Shown piece by piece: positions 1 through 8,752 of a DNA stretch of 64,000 nucleotides. The DNA is from Enterococcus sp. DIV1094. GTDB lineage: Bacteria; Bacillota; Bacilli; Lactobacillales; Enterococcaceae. A program made the translations under genes and the position numbers. The stretch lies in assembly GCF_017316305.2 (NCBI RefSeq), contig NZ_CP147250.1, positions 558,001 to 622,000 of the forward strand, in the 5' to 3' direction. The notes under the pieces were generated by a model. That model saw only the letters and a program-made list of their open reading frames with translations. It was not told the origin of the DNA and ran no database searches. Positions within the stretch are counted from its first letter, which is position 1. The number at the start of each line of letters is the position of its first letter.

Positions 1-46
1 TAAGCGTGCTGCCAGTGATAGATTTTCAAAATTGTTCAAAGATTGA
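1..46 (+). CDS. 3' end of a probable tyrosine integrase (partial)
   Basis: The first 46 bases read in one frame as KRAASDRFSKLFKD followed by TGA at 44-46. I recognise this style of basic tail from phage and genomic-island tyrosine recombinases, in which the last helix runs K-x-x-x-D-x-F. The position also fits: it lies directly beside the 3' end of a tRNA gene, a standard integrase target. Only 14 residues are visible and no catalytic residue lies in the window, so the call rests on context and tail style. It could be another element-borne gene. Confidence 0.4.
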   Translation, partial: KRAASDRFSKLFKD

Positions 47-77
47 TATGTTATTTATTTATAAAAGTTCAAATTTC

Positions 78-98
78 CTGCCCACGTCTCTGCCCACG
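78..98. repeat. Two direct copies of CTGCCCACG
   Basis: CTGCCCACG occurs at 78-86 and again at 90-98, a 12-bp period, between the putative integrase stop codon and the tRNA gene. Short tandem repeats in this position often serve as integrase arm-binding sites. That function is inferred from position only. Confidence 0.4.
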
Positions 99-120
99 AC
101 CTAAAAAATTGAAATAAAAA

Positions 121-159
121 AAGTTGTCACATCTCGGATAAACCTTGATGTGACAACTT
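121..159 (-). terminator. Terminator downstream of tRNA-Thr
   Basis: A 13-bp perfect stem (121-133 with 147-159) is followed on the minus strand by a run of seven T. It lies directly after the 3' end of the minus-strand tRNA gene. The plus strand also has a T run after the stem, so it could stop the integrase transcript too. Confidence 0.8.
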
Positions 160-169
160 TTTATAGTTA

Positions 170-242
170 TGCCAGCTATAGGGATCGAACCTACGACCTA
201 CGCGTTACGAGTGCGTTGCTCTACCAACTGAGCTAAGCTGGC
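170..242 (-). tRNA. tRNA-Thr (anticodon CGU)
   Basis: Read on the minus strand this folds into a standard cloverleaf. The acceptor is GCCAGCU paired with AGCUGGC, the D stem is GCUC/GAGC, the anticodon loop is CUCGUAA and the T arm contains GGTTCGATCC. The anticodon CGU reads ACG, so it is a threonine tRNA. CCA is not encoded. The base of the anticodon stem next to the loop is an A-C mismatch. The 3' end faces the putative integrase, as expected if an element integrated into the tRNA 3' end. Confidence 0.93.
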
Positions 243-313
243 GTTTCCAAATGAAATTATAGTCGTTATGTTAGAAAATGTAAAGAGTAATCTGGAAGTT
301 TTTTCTGCTTTCA

Positions 314-341
314 TGATTTTTTTCAACAAATGTGCTATAAT
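314..341 (+). promoter_or_regulatory. Extended -10 promoter of the DUF2187 gene
   Basis: TGCTATAAT ending at 341 matches the extended -10 consensus TGnTATAAT exactly. The upstream -35 region (around 314-319) is weak, as is common with extended -10 elements. It lies 21 bases upstream of the ATG, with AAGGCAGG between them as ribosome binding site. Confidence 0.6.
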
Positions 342-362
342 TATAAATGAAAGGCAGGTTTT

Positions 363-605
363 ATGAAAATGGCAACTTTTGGAAAATTTGAGACAAAGGT
401 CGAACCGTCAGAATTTGGAGAAAAATTTACCACTGATACACATGTTACCTTTATGCTTCATGGAAAAACGCAAACCGGAACGATTTCCAAGCAATTGAAA
501 AATTCTGCTGTTGTTGCAATTGATGAAACGAACGAGAATGCCGATTTGATGACCCAAAGTAAAGGTGTCATCATTATCAATTACAAAGATATGCATAAGA
601 TTTAG
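363..605 (+). CDS. DUF2187 (YkvS-like) small protein
   Basis: An 80-residue cytoplasmic protein without signal peptide or membrane segment. The stretch from about residue 25, with a V-x-F…G…GTI-x-K-x-L-x-NSAVV pattern and a final KGVIIINYK, resembles the small beta-rich DUF2187 family (YkvS in Bacillus), whose function is not known to me. The start at 363 is preceded by AAGGCAGG; a second ATG two codons in (369) is possible. It is monocistronic, with its own extended -10 promoter and a terminator just after the stop. Confidence 0.65.
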   Translation: MKMATFGKFETKVEPSEFGEKFTTDTHVTFMLHGKTQTGTISKQLKNSAVVAIDETNENADLMTQSKGVIIINYKDMHKI

Positions 606-611
606 TTTTTC

Positions 612-640
612 AACCATCCAGCAATTGGATGGTTTTTATT
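612..640 (+). terminator. Terminator of the DUF2187 gene
   Basis: AACCATCC (612-619) pairs with GGATGGTT (627-634), followed by a T tract. It starts seven bases after the stop codon. Confidence 0.85.
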
Positions 641-652
641 ATATAAATGACA

Positions 653-680
653 AAAAATCTGGGAGGAATCCCAGATTTTT
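653..680 (-). terminator. Terminator of upp
   Basis: A 12-bp stem (653-664 with 669-680) around a GGAA tetraloop, with a T run on the minus strand. It lies just downstream of the upp stop codon. Confidence 0.85.
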
Positions 681-697
681 CTTGTCATTGCTTTCTC

Positions 698-1327
698 TTA
701 TTTTGTGCCAAACAAACGGTCGCCAGCATCGCCTAAACCAGGAACGATGTAACCTTTGTCGTTTAATTTTTCATCTAATGAAGCAGTATAGATATCAATA
801 TCTGGATGTGCTTCTTGCAAGGCTTTAACACCTTCTGGAGCTGCAACAAGGCAAACAAATTTGATGTTTGAAGCGCCACGTGCTTTCAAGGCATCGATTG
901 CCATGATCGCTGAGCCACCTGTCGCTAACATTGGGTCAACTACGAATAATTGGCGTGCATCGATATCTTCTGGCAATTTAACAAAATATTCATGAGGTGC
1001 CAATGTTTCTTCGTCTCTGTATAATCCGATATGACCGACTTTAGCCGCTGGGATCAATTCTAAGATTCCGTCAACCATTCCAATACCTGCGCGCAAGATT
1101 GGGATAATGGCTACTTTTTTACCAGACAATGTTTTTTGTGTTGTTTCTGTGATTGGTGTTTCGATGACGATATCTTCAAGTGGCATATCACGTGATACTT
1201 CATATGCCATCAGCATAGCGATTTCATCAACAACCTCACGGAAAACTTTTGTACCACAATTTTTGTCGCGAATAATCGTTAATTTGTGTTGGATCAATGG
1301 ATGGTCGATTACTTGAAATTTGCCCAT
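698..1327 (-). CDS. upp: Uracil phosphoribosyltransferase
   Basis: A 209-residue UPRTase, the normal full length. It joins uracil to PRPP to give UMP in pyrimidine salvage. The PRPP-binding loop reads [12 protein letters not shown] (about residues 130-141), and the C-terminal [16 protein letters not shown] is the conserved uracil-binding segment. The start ATG at 1327 is preceded by AAAGGAG. glyA lies upstream on the same strand, as in many Firmicutes, but an esterase gene with its own terminator sits between them here, so upp is probably transcribed alone. Confidence 0.97.
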   Translation of the reverse strand: MGKFQVIDHPLIQHKLTIIRDKNCGTKVFREVVDEIAMLMAYEVSRDMPLEDIVIETPITETTQKTLSGKKVAIIPILRAGIGMVDGILELIPAAKVGHIGLYRDEETLAPHEYFVKLPEDIDARQLFVVDPMLATGGSAIMAIDALKARGASNIKFVCLVAAPEGVKALQEAHPDIDIYTASLDEKLNDKGYIVPGLGDAGDRLFGTK

Positions 1328-1469
1328 TTTTTTGTCTCCTTTTTCTCTCGTTTCTTTTTAATTGTAAAACAAAATCACTGGCTTGACTAGTATTACCCGT
1401 CATTTTTCTAAAGAAAATCGAAGAAATAAAAAAACAAAGGCGTGTTCTTTTAAAAATCACCAATAAATA

Positions 1470-1500
1470 ACAAAAACGCCTGAAAATCAGACGTTTTTTG
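1470..1500 (-). terminator. Terminator of the esterase gene
   Basis: AAAAACG (1472-1478) pairs with CGTTTTT (1492-1498), with CTG/CAG extending the stem. Its position after the stop codon of the minus-strand esterase gene supports the call. Confidence 0.75.
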
Positions 1501-1544
1501 TTATTTTTTTATTTTATTACTGGGTAAAGATGACAAAAAAACAA

Positions 1545-2486
1545 CTATTTTTTTATCCATTCTGTCGAAAGAGTCATCGCTGCTCGTGTCGCATTTGTTT
1601 GATCCATCGCATTCACCATTACAAAATCATGGATGATGCCTTGGAAACGTGCTTGTGTCACTTCAACACCTGCTTCACGAAGCTTTCTAGCATATGCTTC
1701 TCCTTCATCTCTTAACACGTCTGCTTCTCCTGTCAAGATCATTGCAGGTGGTAGCCCTGCTAGTTCTTCTTTACTTGCACGTAAAGGAGAGGCTGTGATT
1801 TCTGCTCGTTTCTCTTCGTCTGTCGTATATTGATCCCAGAACCATTGCATTCCTTCTTTTGTTAAGAAATAATTTTCTGCAAATTCGTTATAAGAATCGG
1901 TATCAAAATTCGCATCAGTTACTGGATAGTATAATAATTGTTTTTTGATTGGTAATCCTTGACGTTGCTTTGCAAGAATCGTCATTACTGTTGCCATATT
2001 CCCACCAACGGAATCGCCTGCGACTGTCAGGTTCTCAAGATCCAAGCCTTTCGACTCAGCGAGCTCCGCAAGTTTTTGTAAAATAGCGTAGTTTTGTTCA
2101 ATGGCAATCGGATATTTTGCTTCTGGTGATCGACTGTACTCAGGAAAAACCACGATCGAGTTCGTTCGAACAGCCAATTCTCGAATCAATTTATCATGTG
2201 TCTTGGCACTGCCAAATACCCAACCAGCGCCGTGTATATAAAATATGACAGGTAATTTTTCAACATTTCCTTCAGGACGGATAAAGCGCACATTGATTTG
2301 TCCCCATTCATTGGTATCGATTTTCAAATCTTCGATATCCACAGGTAATTTTTCCACAGAGGAGCCTTGAACTTCTTCTAGAAGATCACGTCCTTCTTCT
2401 GGAGGTAACTCATAGATTCGCGGGTGCGGTGCATTAGCATCACTAAACTCAATTGCTTCTTTTTCTAATGAAATTCGATCAGTCAT
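1545..2486 (-). CDS. Alpha/beta-hydrolase, HSL-type esterase
   Basis: A 313-residue alpha/beta-hydrolase of the hormone-sensitive-lipase (family IV) group. The oxyanion-hole segment reads FYIHGAGW (about residue 85). The nucleophile elbow is GDSVGGN (about 157). The catalytic Asp lies in GEADVLRDEG and the His in IIHDFVMVN near the C-terminus. It has no signal peptide, so it is probably a cytoplasmic carboxylesterase or lipase; the substrate cannot be told. The start at 2486 has a strong AGGGAGGA upstream. It stands alone between glyA and upp. Confidence 0.85.
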   Translation of the reverse strand: MTDRISLEKEAIEFSDANAPHPRIYELPPEEGRDLLEEVQGSSVEKLPVDIEDLKIDTNEWGQINVRFIRPEGNVEKLPVIFYIHGAGWVFGSAKTHDKLIRELAVRTNSIVVFPEYSRSPEAKYPIAIEQNYAILQKLAELAESKGLDLENLTVAGDSVGGNMATVMTILAKQRQGLPIKKQLLYYPVTDANFDTDSYNEFAENYFLTKEGMQWFWDQYTTDEEKRAEITASPLRASKEELAGLPPAMILTGEADVLRDEGEAYARKLREAGVEVTQARFQGIIHDFVMVNAMDQTNATRAAMTLSTEWIKK

Positions 2487-2576
2487 ACGGATTCCTCCCT
2501 AAATTGAATGCAACAAATAAAATTACACCTCATATACTAGAGAGCAACCAAACAAAAGTCAAAAAATCAGATTGAA

Positions 2577-2613
2577 GAGGTTGTGAAAGAAGCGATCAAC
2601 ACCAAGGCATAAG
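2577..2613 (+). repeat. Dispersed repeat GAGGTTGTGAAA, copy 1
   Basis: GAGGTTGTGAAAGAAGCG at 2577-2594, followed by a related AAGGCATAAGA segment, closely matches 63699-63716 and less fully 63819-63835. It is intergenic, directly upstream of the glyA terminator hairpin. It looks like a short non-coding dispersed repeat. Confidence 0.5.
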
Positions 2614-2618
2614 ACAGA

Positions 2619-2668
2619 AAAAAAGGTGAGCCAATCGAACATCTGCATGTTTGATCGACTCACCTTTT
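2619..2668 (-). terminator. Terminator of glyA
   Basis: AAAAAGGTGAG and its complement CTCACCTTTT enclose a longer imperfect stem around GAACATCTGCATGTTTGATC. A T run follows on the minus strand, 35 bases after the glyA stop. Confidence 0.8.
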
Positions 2669-2701
2669 CTGATTTCTAACATCTTTATTGTTTGATACGA
2701 T

Positions 2702-3946
2702 TTATTTTTTATATAAAGGGAATTTCTCTGTTAATTCACGTACGCTTGTACGGACTTCTGCTAATTGAGCTTCGTCATCTTTTGCTTGTAGGGCTTTGAC
2801 GATCAACTCAGCAACTTTTGCTGCATCTTCTTCACGGAAGCCACGAGTAGTGATGGCTGGTGTTCCGATACGGATACCACTTGTTTTGAATGGGCTAAGT
2901 GTTTCAAACGGAATCGAGTTTTTATTGACAGTGATATGGACACTATCCAAAATAGCTTCTGCTTCTTTTCCGTTCAATTCTAAATCACGTACATCGATCA
3001 AAATCAAATGGTTATCTGTAGCACCTGAGATCACGCGTGTACCGATCGATTGATTGAATACTTTTGCCATCGCTTTTGCATTAGCAATGATCTGTTCGCT
3101 GTATTCTTTGAAATCAGGAGTCAATGCTTCTTTGAATGCGGCTGCTTTTCCGGCAATCACATGTTCCAAAGGTCCACCTTGGATTCCTGGGAAAACGGCA
3201 CTATTGATTTTTTTCGCTAATTCTTCATCGTTAGTCAAAATCATCCCGCCACGAGGTCCTCGTAATGTTTTATGTGTAGTCGTTGTTGTGATATCTGCGT
3301 AAGGGATCGGGCTTGGATGCACGCCAGCTGCCACTAGACCTGCAATATGTGCCATATCGACCATCAATTTTGCTCCGACTTCATCGGCGATTTCTCTGAA
3401 CTTTTCAAAATCGATCGTTCGGCCATATGCACTTGCTCCTGCTACGATCAGCTTTGGTTGGTGTTTTCTAGCTAAGATACGTACAACGTTGTAGTCAATG
3501 ACTTCTGTTGTTGGATCTACGCCATAAGCCACGAAGTTATAGGTTTTTCCGCTAAAATTGACAGGAGAGCCATGTGTCAAATGTCCACCAGCTGAAAGAT
3601 CCATTCCGAGGATCGTATCTCCTGGTTCAACTAGAGCAAGGTATGCCGCTGTATTGGCTTGTGAGCCAGAATGTGGTTGGACGTTGACAAATTTCGCATC
3701 AAATAATTCTTTTGCGCGATCGATTGCCAGATTCTCAACGATATCCACAAATTCACAGCCACCATAATAGCGACGACCTGGATAACCTTCTGCGTACTTA
3801 TTCGTCAAAATACTTCCTTGTGCCGCCATCACAGCTTCAGAGACAAAGTTTTCAGAAGCGATCAGTTCCAGATTATATTCTTGTCTTTCCTCTTCTTTTG
3901 CGATTGCCGCCCATAGATCAGGGTCAAACGTTTTGTAGTCTACCAC
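2702..3946 (-). CDS. glyA: Serine hydroxymethyltransferase
   Basis: A 414-residue PLP enzyme converting serine and tetrahydrofolate to glycine and 5,10-methylene-THF. Hallmarks are the N-terminal [11 protein letters not shown], the [10 protein letters not shown] segment and [14 protein letters not shown] with the PLP-binding lysine (about residue 225). The frame runs to an ATG at 3979, but AAGGAG lies nine bases before a GTG at 3946 and family members begin VDYKTFDP, so GTG is the likelier start. The reading adds no N-terminal extension beyond the family length. Confidence 0.96.
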   Translation of the reverse strand: MVDYKTFDPDLWAAIAKEEERQEYNLELIASENFVSEAVMAAQGSILTNKYAEGYPGRRYYGGCEFVDIVENLAIDRAKELFDAKFVNVQPHSGSQANTAAYLALVEPGDTILGMDLSAGGHLTHGSPVNFSGKTYNFVAYGVDPTTEVIDYNVVRILARKHQPKLIVAGASAYGRTIDFEKFREIADEVGAKLMVDMAHIAGLVAAGVHPSPIPYADITTTTTHKTLRGPRGGMILTNDEELAKKINSAVFPGIQGGPLEHVIAGKAAAFKEALTPDFKEYSEQIIANAKAMAKVFNQSIGTRVISGATDNHLILIDVRDLELNGKEAEAILDSVHITVNKNSIPFETLSPFKTSGIRIGTPAITTRGFREEDAAKVAELIVKALQAKDDEAQLAEVRTSVRELTEKFPLYKK

Positions 3947-4048
3947 AAACAACAACTCCTTTTCATTATGTGTCAACATCTCTAAATTTCAAATGAATGT
4001 TCAGTATATTTGACTTTTTTTGATGCTAACCTGCGCTTACTAGTTAAG

Positions 4049-4063
4049 AATACGAACATTAAT
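4049..4063 (+). promoter_or_regulatory. PurBox-like sequence upstream of glyA
   Basis: AATACGAACATT differs by one base from the PurBox consensus AWWWCCGAACWWT as I remember it. A weaker inverted match (ATACTGAACATT on the minus strand) lies near 3996-4007, over the likely glyA -10. glyA belongs to the PurR regulon in some Firmicutes. The spacing of the two is unlike the usual closely paired boxes, so this is tentative. Confidence 0.3.
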
Positions 4064-4133
4064 TCTCAAATAGCAATTTTAGTTTGTTTCCTAGATTGTA
4101 TCATAGAATGATTTTGCAGCAATCACTTCTGGA

Positions 4134-5159
4134 TCATTTTTTAAAATAATTTTGTCCTGCGGCTTTTTTCAGCCGATTCATATACGCAATTCCTAGACCT
4201 TCTTCAGGTGCGACTTGCACTAAAATCAAATCAAGTGCTAATCGCTCATCGTCCAAGCCACGTAATCCTGCAAATAGTCCTTTTGTGGCAGCTTCTACTG
4301 AATCATCGTAATACATGTAAATTGCTGCGACGTCTTTACGGACTTGTTCAGCAATCATCGGTCCAGCTAAAACTCCTGTCCGTAGTCCTTGTTCTTTCGT
4401 CCAGGCAATCGCCTCTGACCAATCCTCTTCTTCGACCATCAATACTCGTGTATCTGGTGAGTAATGTTTGTATTTCATTCCAGGAGATTTTGGCGTTTCT
4501 GATTCTTTTACTAAATGCCGATCTGTTGCGACTGGACTCTTGACTACTGCTTCTAGCTGTTCTTTCGTGATCGCTCCTGGTCGTAAGATCATTGGTGGTG
4601 CAGATGGATCACTTAAATCGATCACTGTCGATTCCACACCGATTCTTGTTGCCCCGTCGTCAATGATTCCTGTGATTTTTCCGTTTAGATCATGAAAGAC
4701 ATGGTCTGCTGTGGTCGGACTTGGTTTCCCTGAAGTATTGGCACTTGGACCTACAAGTGGTACACCTGCTAATTGGATCAATTCTAATGTTTTTTTGTTA
4801 TCTGGCATACGAAATGCAGCTGTGGATAACCCTCCTGTGACAATCCCCGGTAAACTCCCTTTTTTGATTTGAAAGATCAAAGTCAGTGGTCCTGGCCAGA
4901 AGTTTTTCACAATTTGCTCTGTTAGTGGGTGAAAGTTGTCCACAAACTCTTTTACTTGTTCAAACGAAGCCACATGGACGATCAATGGGTTGTCTTGTGG
5001 CCGACCTTTCACTGTAAAGACTTGCTTGACTGCTTCTGGTAAAAGAGCATTAGCGCCTAGTCCGTAGACAGTTTCCGTTGGAAAAGCGACTAGATTTCCT
5101 GCTGCTAATTCCTTGGCAGCTTCATTCAGTTGTGTTTCATCATATTTTCTTGTTTCCAC
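4134..5159 (-). CDS. L-threonylcarbamoyladenylate synthase (Sua5/YwlC)
   Basis: A 341-residue Sua5-type enzyme: YrdC domain (about 10-195) plus C-terminal Sua5 domain. It makes threonylcarbamoyl-AMP from threonine, bicarbonate and ATP for the t6A37 modification of ANN-decoding tRNAs. Visible motifs are FPTETVYGLGANA, KGRPQDNPLIVH and PSANTSGKPSPT. The linker segment SPGMKYKHYSP, which closes over the active site in Sua5, is present. The start is GTG at 5159 with a moderate AGAGGA upstream. The prmC–sua5–glyA neighbourhood is classic; in Bacillus the orthologue is ywlC. Confidence 0.95.
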   Translation of the reverse strand: METRKYDETQLNEAAKELAAGNLVAFPTETVYGLGANALLPEAVKQVFTVKGRPQDNPLIVHVASFEQVKEFVDNFHPLTEQIVKNFWPGPLTLIFQIKKGSLPGIVTGGLSTAAFRMPDNKKTLELIQLAGVPLVGPSANTSGKPSPTTADHVFHDLNGKITGIIDDGATRIGVESTVIDLSDPSAPPMILRPGAITKEQLEAVVKSPVATDRHLVKESETPKSPGMKYKHYSPDTRVLMVEEEDWSEAIAWTKEQGLRTGVLAGPMIAEQVRKDVAAIYMYYDDSVEAATKGLFAGLRGLDDERLALDLILVQVAPEEGLGIAYMNRLKKAAGQNYFKK

Positions 5160-5162
5160 AGT

Positions 5163-5349
5163 CTATCCACATCCTCTTTTTTCAAAATCCTTGTTTTATC
5201 CCATTTCTTCTTCTAGTTATACACAAATTGTTGATAACTAGTTTGTCAATAGTGGATAAGTATGTTGATAACTAAAATATTCGTTTTCATCCTTATCAAA
5301 TCAGTGTTTTTTTATTATAAAAAAACAGAAAAAAATTTTTTCATCCACA
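5163..5349. promoter_or_regulatory. Cluster of DnaA-box-like 9-mers between prmC and sua5
   Basis: One exact DnaA box, TTATACACA, lies at 5217-5225. Single-mismatch versions of TTATNCACA lie at 5163-5171 (CTATCCACA), 5251-5259 (minus strand), 5341-5349 (TCATCCACA) and, as TTATCAACA on the minus strand, at 5229-5237 and 5263-5271. An A/T-only tract is adjacent around 5305-5340. The number of matches in 187 bases is the evidence. Binding is inferred. Confidence 0.5.
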
Positions 5350-5351
5350 AA

Positions 5352-6188
5352 TCAATCAGTGACAAAAATCATGCGATCATTGCCTGACAGATCTTTTTTG
5401 ATCCGTACTTTTTTTGTAGGAAAGGCTTGTTGCATGATTTCTTTGACTGCTTCTCCTTGTTGGAAACCGATCTCTAAAAATAGTTGTCCATCACTGGCTA
5501 AGACTTGTGCAGCTTCCTGTGCGATTTTTTGATAGATCGCTAAACCTTCTTCTTCAGCAAATAATGCCATCTTGGGTTCAAAGGTTCGCACGCTTTCATC
5601 CATCACTGCCCATTCTGAGCGACTGATGTATGGGGGATTTGAAATGATGACATCAAAGGTTTGATCCATGACAGGTTCTAACGTATTGCCATGATAAAAA
5701 TCGATGGTCGTTTGTTCATTTTCTGCATTTTCCTTCGCTACAGCTAGTGCTTCTAAAGATAAGTCAATGGCTGAGACGTGCCAGTTCTTTCTTGCGGCTT
5801 TTAAACTGATTGCGATTGCTCCTGTCCCTGTACCGATATCTACTACATTTAATGTTTTTTCACTTGTTTCAGCTAAACAAAGTGCAACTAATTCTTCCGT
5901 TTCTGGTCGAGGGATTAAGGTTGCTTCCGTGACTTTCAAGCGGTGATCGAAAAATTCAGCATAACCTAATAAATAGTGAGGCGGATAATGTTGCGCTAGT
6001 CGTTTCATATCTGCATCGATCATAGCTTGATCCTCGGTTGTGATTGGTTCATTCATCCGCATGAGCCAATCAAGCTTTGTCCACTGCTTCCTTTCGAGAA
6101 AGACAAATTGGATATTATAGCCTTCCACGCCTTGTTCTTCTAAAAAAGAAGAAGCCCGTGTGAGGACTTCTCGATAGGTTTTATCCAT
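5352..6188 (-). CDS. prmC: Release-factor glutamine N5-methyltransferase
   Basis: A 278-residue class I SAM methyltransferase that methylates the GGQ glutamine of RF1 and RF2. It has the SAM-binding [14 protein letters not shown] (about 113-126) and the diagnostic ISNPPYIS that holds the glutamine substrate. An ATG at 6221 is in frame, but the ATG at 6188 is preceded by GGAAGAG and overlaps the prfA stop by eight bases. That is the usual coupling of enzyme to substrate gene, so I use 6188. Confidence 0.95.
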   Translation of the reverse strand: MDKTYREVLTRASSFLEEQGVEGYNIQFVFLERKQWTKLDWLMRMNEPITTEDQAMIDADMKRLAQHYPPHYLLGYAEFFDHRLKVTEATLIPRPETEELVALCLAETSEKTLNVVDIGTGTGAIAISLKAARKNWHVSAIDLSLEALAVAKENAENEQTTIDFYHGNTLEPVMDQTFDVIISNPPYISRSEWAVMDESVRTFEPKMALFAEEEGLAIYQKIAQEAAQVLASDGQLFLEIGFQQGEAVKEIMQQAFPTKKVRIKKDLSGNDRMIFVTD

Positions 6189-7254
6189 TTTGCATCTCTT
6201 CCAACTTAGATGTTTGATCATACACGATCAATGCGTCAACGATCTCATCTAGTTTTCCAGCTAAAATCTGATCTAATTTTTGGATCGTCAAACCAATACG
6301 ATGGTCTGTCACACGATTTTGCGGGAAATTATAGGTACGGATACGCTCTGAACGATCGCCAGTTCCTACCGCAGATTTACGATTCGCATCATATTCGCTT
6401 TGCGCTTCTTGTTGGATTTTATCATAGACGCGCGCACGTAAGACTTTCATCGCTTTCTCACGGTTTTTCAATTGTGAACGTTCATCTTGCATCGCTACCA
6501 CGATCCCTGTTGGCAAGTGTGTCAAACGTACCGCAGATGCTGTTTTGTTGACGTGCTGTCCACCAGCTCCAGAAGCATGGTAAATATCGATACGGATATC
6601 TTTGTCCGCCAATTCGATTTCTACTTCTTCTGCTTCAGGCATGACGACGACTGTTGCTGTTGATGTATGGATCCGTCCTTGAGATTCTGTTGAAGGTACG
6701 CGTTGGACACGATGTGCGCCACTTTCATATTTTAATTTCGAGTAAACATTCTCACCTGAGATCATCATGATGACTTCTTTGTAGCCGCCGATTCCTGTAA
6801 CACTTGCTTCTAAAACTTCTGTTTTCCAGCCTTGTCCTTCCGCATATCGTTGATACATCGAGAATAGATCGCCAGCAAATAGTGCAGCTTCGTCTCCTCC
6901 AGCAGCTCCTCGAATCTCCATGATGATGTTTTTATCATCGTTTGGATCTTTTGGTAATAATAAAATCTTGATTTTTTCTTCTAGCTCTTCTTTTTCTTTT
7001 TTCAAATCAGCTAATTCTTCTTTAGCCATCTCTGCCATCTCATCGTCTAACTTTTCACCAAGCAGTTCTTCCGTATCTTTGATACCTTGAACAACTTCTT
7101 TGTAACGACGGTAGACTTCAACCGTTTCACGTGTGTTTGCTTCTTCTTTTGACAGCTGCATGAAACGTTTCGTATCTGAAATCACTTCTGGGTCACTCAG
7201 TAGTTCCCCAAGCTCTTCGTAACGGTCTTCGATTGATTGTAATTGATCGTACAT
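6181..7254 (-). CDS. prfA: Peptide chain release factor 1
   Basis: A 357-residue RF1. It reads UAA and UAG stop codons and triggers peptidyl-tRNA hydrolysis. The stop-reading loop is in [14 protein letters not shown], and the catalytic GGQ lies in [14 protein letters not shown]. The frame is open further upstream, but AAGGAG seven bases before the ATG at 7254 and the family start [12 protein letters not shown] fix the start there, two bases after the tdk stop. It forms an operon with tdk upstream and prmC downstream. Confidence 0.97.
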   Translation of the reverse strand: MYDQLQSIEDRYEELGELLSDPEVISDTKRFMQLSKEEANTRETVEVYRRYKEVVQGIKDTEELLGEKLDDEMAEMAKEELADLKKEKEELEEKIKILLLPKDPNDDKNIIMEIRGAAGGDEAALFAGDLFSMYQRYAEGQGWKTEVLEASVTGIGGYKEVIMMISGENVYSKLKYESGAHRVQRVPSTESQGRIHTSTATVVVMPEAEEVEIELADKDIRIDIYHASGAGGQHVNKTASAVRLTHLPTGIVVAMQDERSQLKNREKAMKVLRARVYDKIQQEAQSEYDANRKSAVGTGDRSERIRTYNFPQNRVTDHRIGLTIQKLDQILAGKLDEIVDALIVYDQTSKLEEMQNG

Positions 7255-7256
7255 GC

Positions 7257-7841
7257 TTAATCTCCTTCTGTGATCATCAATGGATGAAAATAGTGTTTCC
7301 GACATACTGGATAGTAGGCTTCGTTTCCGCCGATTTGGACTTGGTCGCCTTCGTATACCGGTGTTCCGTCTATATAGTGTAAATTCATCATTGCTTTTTT
7401 ATGGCAGAACCAGCAGATCGTTTTCATTTCTTCGATTTTGTCTGCATAAAGCAATAAATACTTCGATCCTTCAAATAATTCATTTCTAAAATCATTTTTT
7501 AATCCGAATGCCATCACCGGAATATTTAGTTCATCAACGATTCTCGTGAATGCTAAGACATGTCCTTTTGTTAAGAACTGCGCTTCATCGATCAACACAC
7601 AGTATGGTGGATGTTCCATCTGCTGGATGACTTCAAATACATCGGTCGTTTCAAAAATAGGGATTGCTTCACGTTTCAGGCCGATTCTGCTTGAAACTAC
7701 GCCAACGCCATCTCTCGTATCGATTCCGCTGGTCATCAAAACAACCGGTTTATTTTGTTCCTCATAATTATGTGCAACTTTTAAAATTTCGATCGTCTTG
7801 CCGCTGTTCATTGCGCCATACTTAAAAAATAGTTGTGCCAT
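7257..7841 (-). CDS. tdk: Thymidine kinase
   Basis: A 194-residue type II thymidine kinase that phosphorylates thymidine with ATP in nucleoside salvage. It shows the P-loop [10 protein letters not shown], the Walker B-like VLIDEAQFL and four zinc ligands in CWFC and PVCRKHYF. The start at 7841 ([11 protein letters not shown]) follows AAGGTG by eight bases and matches family length; an in-frame ATG at 7892 would add 17 unconserved residues. It is the first gene of tdk–prfA–prmC. Confidence 0.95.
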   Translation of the reverse strand: MAQLFFKYGAMNSGKTIEILKVAHNYEEQNKPVVLMTSGIDTRDGVGVVSSRIGLKREAIPIFETTDVFEVIQQMEHPPYCVLIDEAQFLTKGHVLAFTRIVDELNIPVMAFGLKNDFRNELFEGSKYLLLYADKIEEMKTICWFCHKKAMMNLHYIDGTPVYEGDQVQIGGNEAYYPVCRKHYFHPLMITEGD

Positions 7842-8019
7842 GTCCTCATTCACCTTCCAGTTTGTTCCTATGGTATTATACTTGATTTTCAATCATTTTT
7901 ACAGTGAGAATTTTTGAAAGGGATTTTCTATGGAAGAAATAGCCAAATTTATATTATAGAAAAAGAACTCAGACGCGATTCTTTTGGTATAATCGAATGA
8001 AAAATAAAGGAGGGCACTT

Positions 8020-8619
8020 ATGTCCGAAATATTCCACCAAATGGCGAACCACTATGATACCCCCGAACGAATCCAATTAGCAGCCACGATTCGTTCAGCG
8101 ATTGAAAAAGAATTTTCTGAACAGACTCATGACCAGAAATTGATCGATTACGGTGGAGGAACTGGTCTCGTCACGTTACCTCTTGCCTCACGTTTTAAAG
8201 AACTGATCATCATTGATTCAGCCGCAGGAATGTTGGCAATGGCTGACAAAAAAATTAAAGAGACAAATCAAGCAAATGTGCAAACGGTCGAAGTGGAAGC
8301 CACAATGGAGTTACCGGAAGAGAAAGCCGATATCCTTCTACTATCTTTAGTCTTGTTGCATATTCCAGAAACGAATGTCATTTTAAAACAGCTTTTTCAC
8401 ATGCTTCAGCCAAGTGGAAAACTTTATATCGTTGACTTCGATAAGAACGAAAACATCCAACATCCAAAAGTCCATAATGGCTTTGACCATGAGGAGTTGA
8501 GCGAACAATTAAAACTCGCTGGATTCAACTCAATTTCTATCCAAACATTTCATCACGGAAAAAAACTGTTTATGAAACAAGATGCTTCTTTGTTTTTAGC
8601 AATAGCTAACAAAGAATAG
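8020..8619 (+). CDS. Class I SAM-dependent methyltransferase
   Basis: A 199-residue Rossmann-fold methyltransferase (methyltransferase_11/25 type). Motif I is LIDYGGGTGLVTLPLA (about 42-57), motif II IIIDSAAGML and motif IV ILLLSLVLLHIPE. The substrate cannot be deduced, though the small-molecule type is likelier than a nucleic-acid one because no NPPY/DPPY motif is present. The start follows AAAGGAGGG. An extended -10 (TATAAT at 7988-7993) lies about 26 bases upstream. It is transcribed alone, divergent from tdk. Confidence 0.85.
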   Translation: MSEIFHQMANHYDTPERIQLAATIRSAIEKEFSEQTHDQKLIDYGGGTGLVTLPLASRFKELIIIDSAAGMLAMADKKIKETNQANVQTVEVEATMELPEEKADILLLSLVLLHIPETNVILKQLFHMLQPSGKLYIVDFDKNENIQHPKVHNGFDHEELSEQLKLAGFNSISIQTFHHGKKLFMKQDASLFLAIANKE

Positions 8620-8664
8620 GGATTTTTTATTCAGAGGAAAAAACGAAGCATCTCAACAATATGC

Positions 8665-8702
8665 AAAAAGCCGAAAATATACGAAGCTATTTTCGGCTTT
8701 TG
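8665..8702. terminator. Bidirectional terminator between methyltransferase and prsA
   Basis: AAAAGCCGAAAATA pairs with TATTTTCGGCTTTT around a short loop, with T tracts on both sides. It lies between two convergent genes and can serve both. Confidence 0.85.
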
Positions 8703-8752
8703 TGTATTTATATGTGCGTTCCTAAGTTGAATGTTGTCATCGCGAGGATCAA

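Noticed and set aside
3946-3979. ATG at 3979 as glyA start
   Set aside because: AAGGAG is inside this extension and the family begins at VDYKTFDP, so the GTG at 3946 is preferred.
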